34,180 nt of DNA from Liberiplasma sp046541015. Its GTDB lineage: Bacteria > Bacillota_I > Bacilli_A > Izemoplasmatales > Izemoplasmataceae. Within the stretch, counting starts at the first letter, position 1. Each line of letters begins with the position of its first letter. This document shows, piece after piece, positions 1 through 6,334 of the stretch. The position numbers were made by a program, and so were the translations under genes. The stretch is taken from NCBI GenBank assembly GCA_046541015.1, contig JBKHEA010000016.1, forward strand, positions 1 to 34,180, in the 5' to 3' direction. The notes under the pieces were generated by a model. That model saw only the letters and a list, made by a program, of their open reading frames with translations. It was not told where the DNA came from and searched no databases.

Positions 1-27
1 TAGACTTAGATCCATTTAAATACGTAT

Positions 28-58
28 AAAAAAAGTGTCGCTTAAGCGACACTTTTTC
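28..58 (-). terminator. Terminator downstream of the ferredoxin gene
   Basis: An 18-base perfect palindrome (35-52, GTGTCG...CGACAC) is flanked by A5 on the left and T5 on the right. It forms a strong hairpin with a U tract on either strand. It lies 17 bases past the ferredoxin stop, so it ends that minus-strand transcript. It could also stop plus-strand transcription entering from the left. Bases 1-27 show no gene that I can support. Confidence 0.85.
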
Positions 59-74
59 TATGTATAATTAAAAA

Positions 75-242
75 TTAAACCTCGATAATAGCTTCTACTG
101 GACAAACAACCTCGCAAGCGCCACAATCGATACAAACATCTTCATCGATTACGTAAATATCTCCCTCAGATATACAATCAACTGGACATTCTGCTGCACA
201 AGCACCACAAGCGATGCAATCTTCTGTTATTCTTCTTGGCAT
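75..242 (-). CDS. 2[4Fe-4S] ferredoxin
   Basis: This 55-residue protein carries two classical CxxCxxCxxxCP cluster motifs: Cys9, 12, 15, 19 and Cys37, 40, 43, 47. It has the length and internal two-fold symmetry of clostridial-type bacterial ferredoxins. Such proteins are soluble low-potential electron carriers, for example for pyruvate:ferredoxin oxidoreductase or hydrogenase; no partner enzyme is in the window. The ATG at 242-240 is preceded by a full AAGGAGG (256-250) at a good distance. The gene is monocistronic, with its own promoter upstream and a strong terminator behind it. An extra Cys23 lies between the motifs. The family assignment is firm; the physiological partner is unknown. Confidence 0.95.
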   Translation of the reverse strand: MPRRITEDCIACGACAAECPVDCISEGDIYVIDEDVCIDCGACEVVCPVEAIIEV

Positions 243-272
243 TGTTATTCCTCCTTACAATGATTTATCTAT

Positions 273-301
273 ATTTTAAATGATAATCCACCCTTTGTAA
301 A
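273..301 (-). promoter_or_regulatory. Promoter of the ferredoxin gene
   Basis: Read on the minus strand there is TTTACA (301-296), a 17-base spacer and TAAAAT (278-273), about 30 bases before the ferredoxin start. A further TATAAT on this strand at 351-346 has no matching -35 and is less convincing. Confidence 0.6.
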
Positions 302-330
302 CCTTTTTAAGCGATTTTGCCCTATTAAAG

Positions 331-400
331 GGCTTATTTAAAAAGATTATATCTAACACTGTTGGCTTATTTATAAAAACGGTTAAATCCTATAAATAAG
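331..400. repeat. Direct and inverted repeat cluster in the divergent promoter region
   Basis: The 10-mer GGCTTATTTA occurs at 331-340 and again at 364-373, 33 bases apart, about three helical turns. The second copy is also part of a perfect 10-bp inverted repeat, CTTATTTATA (366-375) with TATAAATAAG (391-400), separated by 15 bases. A weak hairpin GCCCT/AGGGC lies at 319-333. The cluster is inside the 229-base gap between the divergent ferredoxin and acyltransferase genes and just upstream of the latter's -10. This would suit a DNA-binding regulator, but I do not recognise the site; it does not look like the FapR operator. Confidence 0.45.
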
Positions 401-433
401 ACAGATTTTCACATATTAAATTACTATATTGTA

Positions 434-442
434 TGCTATAAT
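434..442 (+). promoter_or_regulatory. Extended -10 promoter of the acyltransferase gene
   Basis: TGC-TATAAT (434-442) is an extended -10 element with no recognisable -35 at 17 bases. Transcription would start near 449, which argues against the in-frame GTG at 445 as start codon and for the ATG at 472. Confidence 0.7.
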
Positions 443-471
443 AAGTGCAAATAGAAAAAGTAGGTGCAGTA

Positions 472-1662
472 ATGAAAAGAAGATTCCGACACGATCTAGT
501 CTATTTTTTATTAAAACCTTTCTTTAGGTTATTTGTTAAACTACGTTTTAATTTTAAAGCGAAGCGCTTTAAAGCGCCAAAAGGGATAAAAGGGCCATAT
601 TTGATACTTTCAAACCATCAATTAGCTATGGATCCTTTTTTATTAGCCCTTAGTTTTAAAGGCCCTATTTATTTTGTCGCTAGCGACATGATATTTTCTA
701 TTAAATTTTGGTCAAAACTTATTGTTTATTTAGTCAATCCTATTCCAAAAACTAAGTACCGTTCTGATAAAGAAACGGTTAGAGATATGATTAAAATTGT
801 TAAAAGTAAAGGCACTATTGGTATATTTCCTGAAGGTAATGCAACCTTTAGTGGAGAAACACAACACATTCCAAGTAGTATTGGTAAACTGATTAAATTA
901 TTAAAAATCCCTGTCATATTTTATCACATTGAAGGCGGCGCACTGACTAAACCACGCTGGTCACACCATGTAAGACGAGGAAAAGTAGTTGGTTATGTTC
1001 ATAAAGTATTTACCTATGAAGCCTATAAAGATCTAGATGTTGATACGATTAATGAGCTCGTTAAAGAAAACCTTTATGTTAATGATCATGCCTTAAACGA
1101 AACAAGAAAAATTCGTTTTAAAGGAAAAAAACTTGCAGAAGATATCGAAAGCAGTTATTTTTATTGCCCAAATTGTGGCAGTTTTCATACCCTTTATTCA
1201 AACGATAATCACGTCTGTTGTAAGCACTGTACTTTAAATATTGTTTATACACCACTAGGTACATTTGAAAAAACCCAACAAACCACTTTTTTTGAAACGA
1301 CGATTCCTTGGTATAAAGCCCAAGAAGAAGCCTTAAGAAAAGCAATTGATGACGCCAATGATGATGAAATTTTATTTAAAGATGAAGATGAAAGTGTCTA
1401 TACAGTGATGCGTTCTAAACAAAAAACATTCATTGGGAAAGCTACCATCGCTTTAAGCAAACTTGAAACAACCCTTTATTTCTTAGATAAAACCATAACA
1501 TTAAAAACCAAAGATCTTTTACCGAGTGTTCAACAAAAAAATAAGCTCATATTATACGATAAAGCGACCAAAACTACCTATTATTTATTAAATCATAAAA
1601 AGCGTAATGCCTTAAAATATGTCTTAGCGATAAACTACTTAGTAGAAAAAGGAGATTTATAA
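472..1662 (+). CDS. PlsC-like 1-acyl-glycerol-3-phosphate acyltransferase family protein with zinc ribbon
   Basis: The N-terminal ~200 residues are a PlsC/LPLAT domain. The acyl-transfer motif NHx4D is present (His49, Asp54), as is FPEGN (119-123), which binds the glycerol phosphate. Such enzymes place the second acyl chain on lysophosphatidate at the cytoplasmic membrane; the exact acceptor here is unproven. After residue 225 comes a zinc-ribbon-like segment with CxxC at 232-235 and 250-253, then about 130 residues with no domain that I recognise. The total of 396 residues is well above a minimal PlsC (about 200-250). I chose ATG 472 over an in-frame GTG at 445 because the promoter -10 ends at 442. 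The stop shares one base with the next gene (TAATG), so translation is probably coupled. Confidence 0.8.
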   Translation: MKRRFRHDLVYFLLKPFFRLFVKLRFNFKAKRFKAPKGIKGPYLILSNHQLAMDPFLLALSFKGPIYFVASDMIFSIKFWSKLIVYLVNPIPKTKYRSDKETVRDMIKIVKSKGTIGIFPEGNATFSGETQHIPSSIGKLIKLLKIPVIFYHIEGGALTKPRWSHHVRRGKVVGYVHKVFTYEAYKDLDVDTINELVKENLYVNDHALNETRKIRFKGKKLAEDIESSYFYCPNCGSFHTLYSNDNHVCCKHCTLNIVYTPLGTFEKTQQTTFFETTIPWYKAQEEALRKAIDDANDDEILFKDEDESVYTVMRSKQKTFIGKATIALSKLETTLYFLDKTITLKTKDLLPSVQQKNKLILYDKATKTTYYLLNHKKRNALKYVLAINYLVEKGDL

Positions 1663-3065
1663 TGGATTTTAGTGAATATGCAGTATGGGAAGGAATATTA
1701 CATTTTTCAATATTATCTGCTTTATTATTATTTGCGAATATTTTAAGAAGAAAGATTCCCTTTCTTAAAAAAACATTATTACCTACCGCAGTCATTGGAG
1801 GGTTTATTGGTTTAATCATTAAAGAAACCCTTTTTAAATCACTCGCAAGCAGTGAGCAGTATGAAGCGACAGAATTTTTCTTACGAATGTTTACGTATCA
1901 TGCGATTGCGCTTGGATTTATTGCGCTAGGCTTAAAAGTCAATGCAGTGATGAAAATTAAAGCAACTAAAGCACGCAGTATGTATAGTGGCTTACTTATT
2001 GTAGCAACTTACTTAATGCAAGGGTTAATTGGTATTATTTTAACTATCGTAATGGCATTAACCATCTTTGAGGATTTAATTCCAGCTGCAGGTTTACTTG
2101 CGCCAATGGGGTTTGGACAAGGACCAGGACAAGCACAAAATATTGGGAATGTATATGAAGTAACACACGGCTTTGTTGGAGGGACTTCATTTGGCTTAGC
2201 AATTGCATCCTTTGGCTTTTTATGGGCTAGTATTGCTGGGGTTATGTATTTAAATATCTTACAACGTAAAGGGGTTATTAAACGTAGTTACGATCTTAAA
2301 GCAGGGTTGGTTTCAAGTCAAGAAATTGAAACCCCAGATGAAATACCAGTGGCTGAGGCAATTGATAAATTTACGATTCAAATCGCATTGATTTTAATGG
2401 TTTATTTATTTACTTATGGTTTTATTATGGTAATTGCAGCTAGCATGGATAGTGGTGCTTTAGGAGACTTTGGGATTAATACAATCAAACCGCTTGTGAT
2501 TGGATTTAACTTTATTATTGGAATGCTTTTTGCGTTAGTATTTAAGCAATTATTTGTCTGGTTGCGTAAGAAAAATATTATGACCAGACAATATCCTAAC
2601 AATTATATGCTTAACCGAATTGCTGGGACTGTTTTTGACTTTATGATTATTGCAAGCATCATCGCAATTCGTGTTGAAGACTTAAGAACGTTATGGATTC
2701 CATTCTTTATTGTAGCGATTACTGTAGGCTTTGCGACGGTTTATTTTGTGAAATATTTGACGGCTCGTATCTACAAAGAATATCCTGTTGCAGCGATGAT
2801 GGGTATGTTTGGGATGTTAAGTGGAACAGCAAGTACTGGCATTATATTAATTAGAGAAGTAGACCCACACTTTAAAACCCCTGCTGCCAATGATTTAGTG
2901 GTTGGTTCTTCAACAGCGATTTTATTTGGATTCCCTATTTTACTATTAGTTGGGATTGCACCGATTGGATTACTACAAACGTTTATTTCTTTAGGCGCAA
3001 TCATTGTTTTATTAGCAATTAGTTTGGGGATATTACTACATTTTAATCCTAAAGTAACTAACTGA
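1662..3065 (+). CDS. Sodium:glutamate symporter family (GltS-like) transporter
   Basis: This 467-residue, very hydrophobic protein has about ten or more membrane segments. It resembles the ESS family typified by GltS. It has two glycine-rich signatures in the two inverted halves: a Gly/Gln-rich GFGQGPGQ stretch near residue 150 followed by HGFxGG, and GMLSGTASTG near residue 390 followed by an acidic DP motif, as in GltS re-entrant loops. Members import glutamate with sodium; the substrate here is inferred from family only, and the GFGQGPGQ loop differs from the usual GltS sequence. It starts within the stop codon of the acyltransferase gene with a good AAAGGAG site. The functional link between the two is not obvious. 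No terminator follows, but the next gene has its own promoter. Confidence 0.75.
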   Translation: MDFSEYAVWEGILHFSILSALLLFANILRRKIPFLKKTLLPTAVIGGFIGLIIKETLFKSLASSEQYEATEFFLRMFTYHAIALGFIALGLKVNAVMKIKATKARSMYSGLLIVATYLMQGLIGIILTIVMALTIFEDLIPAAGLLAPMGFGQGPGQAQNIGNVYEVTHGFVGGTSFGLAIASFGFLWASIAGVMYLNILQRKGVIKRSYDLKAGLVSSQEIETPDEIPVAEAIDKFTIQIALILMVYLFTYGFIMVIAASMDSGALGDFGINTIKPLVIGFNFIIGMLFALVFKQLFVWLRKKNIMTRQYPNNYMLNRIAGTVFDFMIIASIIAIRVEDLRTLWIPFFIVAITVGFATVYFVKYLTARIYKEYPVAAMMGMFGMLSGTASTGIILIREVDPHFKTPAANDLVVGSSTAILFGFPILLLVGIAPIGLLQTFISLGAIIVLLAISLGILLHFNPKVTN

Positions 3066-3073
3066 TATATTCC

Positions 3074-3102
3074 TTGTATTTTACACAAACTTTATGTACA
3101 AT
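3074..3102 (+). promoter_or_regulatory. Promoter of yneF
   Basis: TTGTAT (3074-3079), a 17-base spacer and TACAAT (3097-3102) lie 28 bases before the yneF start, with AAAGGAG (3117-3123) in between. Confidence 0.6.
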
Positions 3103-3130
3103 ATAAGAAGGTTATAAAAGGAGTGATTTT

Positions 3131-3346
3131 ATGGAACTATGGTTAGCGATTGTCTTAATCGTTGTCGCTTTACTTGTTGGCGCAGCCCTTGGCTTTTTCT
3201 TATCCCAACGCTACTTTAAACGTTATTTAGAAAAAAACCCGCCTATTAATGAAAAAATGGTTCGCGCGATGATGACGCAAATGGGCCGTAAGCCTTCAGA
3301 AAAACAAGTAAGACAAGTCATGCAAAGCATGAATCAATACAAATAA
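3131..3346 (+). CDS. yneF: YneF family (UPF0154) small membrane protein
   Basis: This 71-residue protein has a single N-terminal membrane helix (about residues 4-26) with a GAALGFFLSxRYFxRYL exit. A conserved cytoplasmic tail follows (NPPINEKMVRAMMTQMGRKPSE and KQVRQVMQ). This is the diagnostic UPF0154/YneF pattern found across Bacillota and Mollicutes at about 70-75 residues. The function is not established. The gene has its own promoter, a strong ribosome site (AAAGGAGTG) and its own terminator, so it is a single-gene unit. It is convergent with the diguanylate cyclase gene. Confidence 0.9.
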   Translation: MELWLAIVLIVVALLVGAALGFFLSQRYFKRYLEKNPPINEKMVRAMMTQMGRKPSEKQVRQVMQSMNQYK

Positions 3347-3375
3347 AACTTCACTTTATTTAGTGAAGTTTTTTT
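3347..3375 (+). terminator. Terminator of yneF
   Basis: A 9-bp perfect stem AACTTCACT/AGTGAAGTT (3347-3355 with 3362-3370) with a 6-base loop is followed by five more Ts. It begins just after the yneF stop codon. Confidence 0.9.
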
Positions 3376-3414
3376 ATGGCAAAGTGAAGTTTTGATGGTT
3401 ATAACGTGAAACAA

Positions 3415-3450
3415 TAAAAAAACAATAATGGAAAAACCATTATTGTTTAT
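3415..3450 (-). terminator. Terminator overlapping the 3' end of the diguanylate cyclase gene
   Basis: An 11-bp stem AACAATAATGG/CCATTATTGTT (3421-3431 with 3437-3447) is followed on the minus strand by a U tract from A 3416-3420. The stop codon of the minus-strand diguanylate cyclase gene (3442-3440) lies inside the stem. T residues on the other flank (3448-3455) would let it work in both directions between the convergent genes. Confidence 0.8.
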
Positions 3451-4384
3451 TTTTTAATGTAAATTTGTGATCAGCCATTTGTTGGTCTGCACGCGCCATC
3501 GCTTCTTCAGCACGATTTGACTCATTAACATTATTTTGATCAATTGCGACAATACCATAGGCAAGCGATAATGAATCATGATACGTTTTAAGATAATCGT
3601 TCAATGTTTTTAGTGCTGATTCAAACTTAAAATCACTAGATTTTGGAATAAGCATCGCAAATTCATCGCCACCTAAACGATAAGCTTTTCCATCTTCATT
3701 ATGCGCAAGATAATCGATTTTTGAGGCAAATCCTTTTAATACTTGATCCCCGTGATGGTGTCCTAAATCATCGTTAACGGCTTTGAAATGATTAAAATCC
3801 ATCATAATCAAATGATAAGGTTCTTCTAAAACAAAGGCATAAATATCTGAGAAAAACTTACGTCGATTAGGAATCTTTGTCAAATGGTCAATAAGACTTA
3901 ATTTATCTAATGCACTATTTAATTGTTCGAGTTCTTTAGTCTTATTGAGAAGTTCTTTTTGAACCCTATCAAGTTCACTATTCAGCTTATTGATTTCATT
4001 AAGTTCACTACGTTTGGCATTATCAAGGGCTTGATTACTATAAATTTTGCGAATTAGATTGGTTTGTTGGTTATTGATTTCAATCACTTCATTTAAAACA
4101 CTAAGCGTATTTTCTGATTCGTTTAAACTCATTAACACAATCATATCCTCATAAGCCATAAATCCAACACTCATCGTGACAATATCTTCTTCAGATTTAA
4201 ACGTGAGTTGTCCACCTAAACTATAACCTAGCTGATTGGTTTCTCTTAAGAGTTCAAGAAAACGTTCATAAGATGGTTCATCTAAATAATGGACTAAATG
4301 GGTATTTTCTTCAAAATGGATGGCTTTATCTAAAGGTTTTTTAATTTCTAAGATAAGCCCATCAGTAGAAAGTAGTAAAGCCAT
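3440..4384 (-). CDS. GGDEF-domain diguanylate cyclase
   Basis: The C-terminal ~150 residues form a GGDEF domain. They contain the D-x-L-T-x-I-P-N-R-R entry, MMDFNHFKAVND with the metal-binding Asp196, and an intact GGDEF active site at 238-242 (314-residue numbering). It should make cyclic di-GMP from two GTP. No RxxD inhibitory site is visible just upstream of GGDEF. The N-terminal ~90 residues look like a PAS-type sensor fold, followed by a coiled-coil signalling helix (about 105-162). The start is uncertain. I use ATG 4384, seven bases after the stop of the upstream cobalamin-binding gene; in-frame TTG or GTG codons at 4414, 4411 and 4402 would overlap that gene. Co-transcription with it suggests that its output responds to the B12-binding protein. 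No phosphodiesterase or PilZ gene is in the window. Confidence 0.85.
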   Translation of the reverse strand: MALLLSTDGLILEIKKPLDKAIHFEENTHLVHYLDEPSYERFLELLRETNQLGYSLGGQLTFKSEEDIVTMSVGFMAYEDMIVLMSLNESENTLSVLNEVIEINNQQTNLIRKIYSNQALDNAKRSELNEINKLNSELDRVQKELLNKTKELEQLNSALDKLSLIDHLTKIPNRRKFFSDIYAFVLEEPYHLIMMDFNHFKAVNDDLGHHHGDQVLKGFASKIDYLAHNEDGKAYRLGGDEFAMLIPKSSDFKFESALKTLNDYLKTYHDSLSLAYGIVAIDQNNVNESNRAEEAMARADQQMADHKFTLKNKQ

Positions 4385-4391
4385 TGTGTAA

Positions 4392-5390
4392 TTATTTAAC
4401 AAGAGAATCACCAACCTTCACAGCTTCATCGGCTGAAAATGCAAACCCATCAGCCATAAAATGGCTTAAAGGATCATCATAAGCTAAAACCCCTTGCCCA
4501 CCGATGAGTATTTTGACTTCAGGCATAGCATTTTTTAGCGCTTTAATGGTTTCTTCTAAAGTTCTTGAGTAAAGCGTGACGGTTAAACTTAAGGCAATAA
4601 TATCAGGTTTAAAAATTTGTGCCTGTTCAACTAATGCTCTTAAAGGCATATCAGCGCCTAAATATTGCGTCTGATAACCATTTAATTCAAAGAAATCAGC
4701 GACCATTCTAATCCCTATTTCATGAGTTTCTTTTCCAATCGCCGCAGCCATGAGTTTTTTACCATGTTTTTTTGAATCGAAAATATATGGGTATAAGAAG
4801 GTTAATACATACTGAGTAATGACTGTTGCCATATGTTCATCAGCTATCATAATCTTATTCATCGCCCAAAGTCTTCCGATTTCATAAAGAGAGGGTTGAA
4901 TGATATCTAAATAGACATTTTGAAGCGGGAAACCTTCTTCAATCAAGCCAATAATATAGTCTTTAGCTTTTACGCGTTCTTTTTTAAGTAATAAATCTAA
5001 AAAAAAGCGTGATTCAGCGTTTGTAATATAACTTTTTATTTCTTTAGTTTGTTTGATTACATCGTTAATTTCTATCGCTTCAATAAAGGCTTGTTCTTCT
5101 TGATTTAGATAGGGTTTAAATGATGTAAGAATTTGATTATACATTGTGAAAAATATAGATTCCTTGATATCATAGGCTAGTAAGTGCTTATATAACCACG
5201 CGTAATAATGATGGATAATCATTGCGTTTTTCATCCTTACGCCTTCAAGTGTTAAATCAATTGAAAAATAAAGGTCTTCTTGAAACTTTTGTTTTAAATC
5301 TGCATTTAATGCTTCCAAATCATTACTTAATGCATCAACGATTGTATCTGCTAGATAATATTTATCTTTCATAATATCATCAAGTGCCAT
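4392..5390 (-). CDS. Cobalamin-binding sensor protein with CarH-type WX9EH motif
   Basis: Residues about 120-205 are the helical B12-cap domain and 210-332 the Rossmann-like B12-binding domain. The cap holds Trp175, nine residues, then Glu185-His186. This is the W-x9-E-H signature that in CarH/LitR photoreceptors packs over the upper face of adenosylcobalamin. The Rossmann domain has E-T-H-E-I-G (221-226), a variant of the DxHxxG motif whose His223 would be the lower cobalt ligand, followed by the usual SLT and GGQG elements. The N-terminal ~115 residues are helical and are not a MerR DNA-binding domain, so this is not a CarH repressor. No methyltransferase or mutase domain is present. The ATG at 5390 follows a GGGGG-rich ribosome site (about 5398-5404). 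It heads a two-gene unit with the diguanylate cyclase, implying B12- or light-dependent control of c-di-GMP (inference). Confidence 0.85.
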   Translation of the reverse strand: MALDDIMKDKYYLADTIVDALSNDLEALNADLKQKFQEDLYFSIDLTLEGVRMKNAMIIHHYYAWLYKHLLAYDIKESIFFTMYNQILTSFKPYLNQEEQAFIEAIEINDVIKQTKEIKSYITNAESRFFLDLLLKKERVKAKDYIIGLIEEGFPLQNVYLDIIQPSLYEIGRLWAMNKIMIADEHMATVITQYVLTFLYPYIFDSKKHGKKLMAAAIGKETHEIGIRMVADFFELNGYQTQYLGADMPLRALVEQAQIFKPDIIALSLTVTLYSRTLEETIKALKNAMPEVKILIGGQGVLAYDDPLSHFMADGFAFSADEAVKVGDSLVK

Positions 5391-5411
5391 ATAATCGCCC
5401 CCTTTAATGCT

Positions 5412-5420
5412 ATTATAGCA
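5412..5420 (-). promoter_or_regulatory. Extended -10 promoter of the B12-sensor/diguanylate cyclase unit
   Basis: The minus strand reads TGC-TATAAT (5420-5412), 22 bases before the start codon. This is the same nonamer as in the acyltransferase promoter. No good -35 is seen. Confidence 0.65.
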
Positions 5421-5513
5421 CTAATTTAAAATTATTCGTTTAAATGTGTTTTGAAAAATAAAGGGTTTTTAGCTTTTATAGTCGAAAAGGTTGGTTTTTC
5501 ATGATAATCTTAT

Positions 5514-5538
5514 ATAAAAAAAGCCGATAAACGGCTTT
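5514..5538 (-). terminator. Terminator of plsY
   Basis: A 7-bp stem AAAGCCG/CGGCTTT (5520-5526 with 5532-5538) with a short loop is followed on the minus strand by a T run. It starts 11 bases after the plsY stop. Confidence 0.85.
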
Positions 5539-5548
5539 GTGTAAAGAT

Positions 5549-6208
5549 TTATAACTTTTTCTTTTGCATAAAATTACTTTTTGGTTCAATGCCTTGTTTA
5601 ATTTTAATGAAATTCCCACGATGTCGGTACAAAATTAAAGCAAAGCCAATAGTAGCAACAATAGGCATCCATAAATCTTGGCGATTTCCAAATAAAACTT
5701 CGAGTGAATCACCCGTTTTAGGACCAACAAAATAGATGATATAACTAGCAATGACTAAGGAAAATGTTCCCATACATGAAGAAACACTTACGTATCTTGT
5801 TAATTTTAGTGTTATAATGTATCCAAGCAGTCCAATAACGCCTAGCAATGGGGCATAAAATAAAAAGATACCAACACCGGTTGCAACAGCCTTACCACCT
5901 TTAAATTTTAAAAAGACTGGGAAGATATGACCAATAGCAGATAATAACCCATATAACAAGGGACTAAATAAACTAAAATCATCAAATAACCCTAGGCGAA
6001 TCATTAAAATCACTGCGCCGCCTTTAAAAACATCTAATACAAATACAAGCATCCCAAGTTTTCTACCTAAAACGCGAATCGCATTCGTAGTACCAGGATT
6101 GCCACTACCATAATCTCTTATGTCAATGCCTTTTATAGTTTTTCCAATAATAATACTCCATGGAATAGAGCCAATTAAATAAGCTACGACAAGTAAAATA
6201 TATTTCAC
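5549..6208 (-). CDS. plsY: Glycerol-3-phosphate acyltransferase PlsY
   Basis: PlsY transfers an acyl group from acyl-phosphate to glycerol-3-phosphate at the cytoplasmic membrane, the first step of phosphatidic acid synthesis in most Bacillota. The diagnostic loops are present: GSGNPGTTNAIRVLG near residues 35-49, KGGKAVATG near 103-111, and a late RHRxNFxKIxxG near 195-206. The length of 219 residues and about five to seven membrane segments are normal. The start is GTG (6208-6206) with AGGTGG seven bases upstream; a nearby ATG at 6213 is out of frame. It stands alone, divergent from parE, with its own promoter and terminator. PlsX is not in the window. Confidence 0.96.
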   Translation of the reverse strand: MKYILLVVAYLIGSIPWSIIIGKTIKGIDIRDYGSGNPGTTNAIRVLGRKLGMLVFVLDVFKGGAVILMIRLGLFDDFSLFSPLLYGLLSAIGHIFPVFLKFKGGKAVATGVGIFLFYAPLLGVIGLLGYIITLKLTRYVSVSSCMGTFSLVIASYIIYFVGPKTGDSLEVLFGNRQDLWMPIVATIGFALILYRHRGNFIKIKQGIEPKSNFMQKKKL

Positions 6209-6241
6209 GACATAACCACCTTTTTTCCTAATTACTTAATG

Positions 6242-6250
6242 ATTATATCA
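6242..6250 (-). promoter_or_regulatory. Extended -10 promoter of plsY
   Basis: The minus strand reads TGA-TATAAT (6250-6242), about 34 bases before the GTG start. No TTGACA-like -35 is found at 17 bases. Confidence 0.6.
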
Positions 6251-6291
6251 CAAGATTTTTAAAAAATACACTACAAATAAAACGGCTATTT

Positions 6292-6300
6292 TGATATAAT
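6292..6300 (+). promoter_or_regulatory. Extended -10 promoter of the parE operon
   Basis: TGA-TATAAT (6292-6300) lies 35 bases before parE. It is the same nonamer as the divergent plsY promoter. AAGGA at 6321-6325 gives the ribosome site. Confidence 0.65.
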
Positions 6301-6334
6301 AAACTAATGAGCTTTACAAGAAGGACGTGTGAAC

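Noticed and set aside
445..471. GTG at 445 as start of the acyltransferase gene
   Set aside because: The extended -10 box ends at 442, so this codon would lie before the expected transcription start; ATG 472 has AGGTG upstream.
5391..5548. Cobalamin or c-di-GMP riboswitch near the B12-sensor gene
   Set aside because: The leader is only about 15 bases long after the -10, and the gap shows no conserved B12-box or GEMM sequence.
6329..6334. GTG at 6329 as start of parE
   Set aside because: It is only three bases from the AAGGA ribosome site; ATG 6335 has proper spacing.
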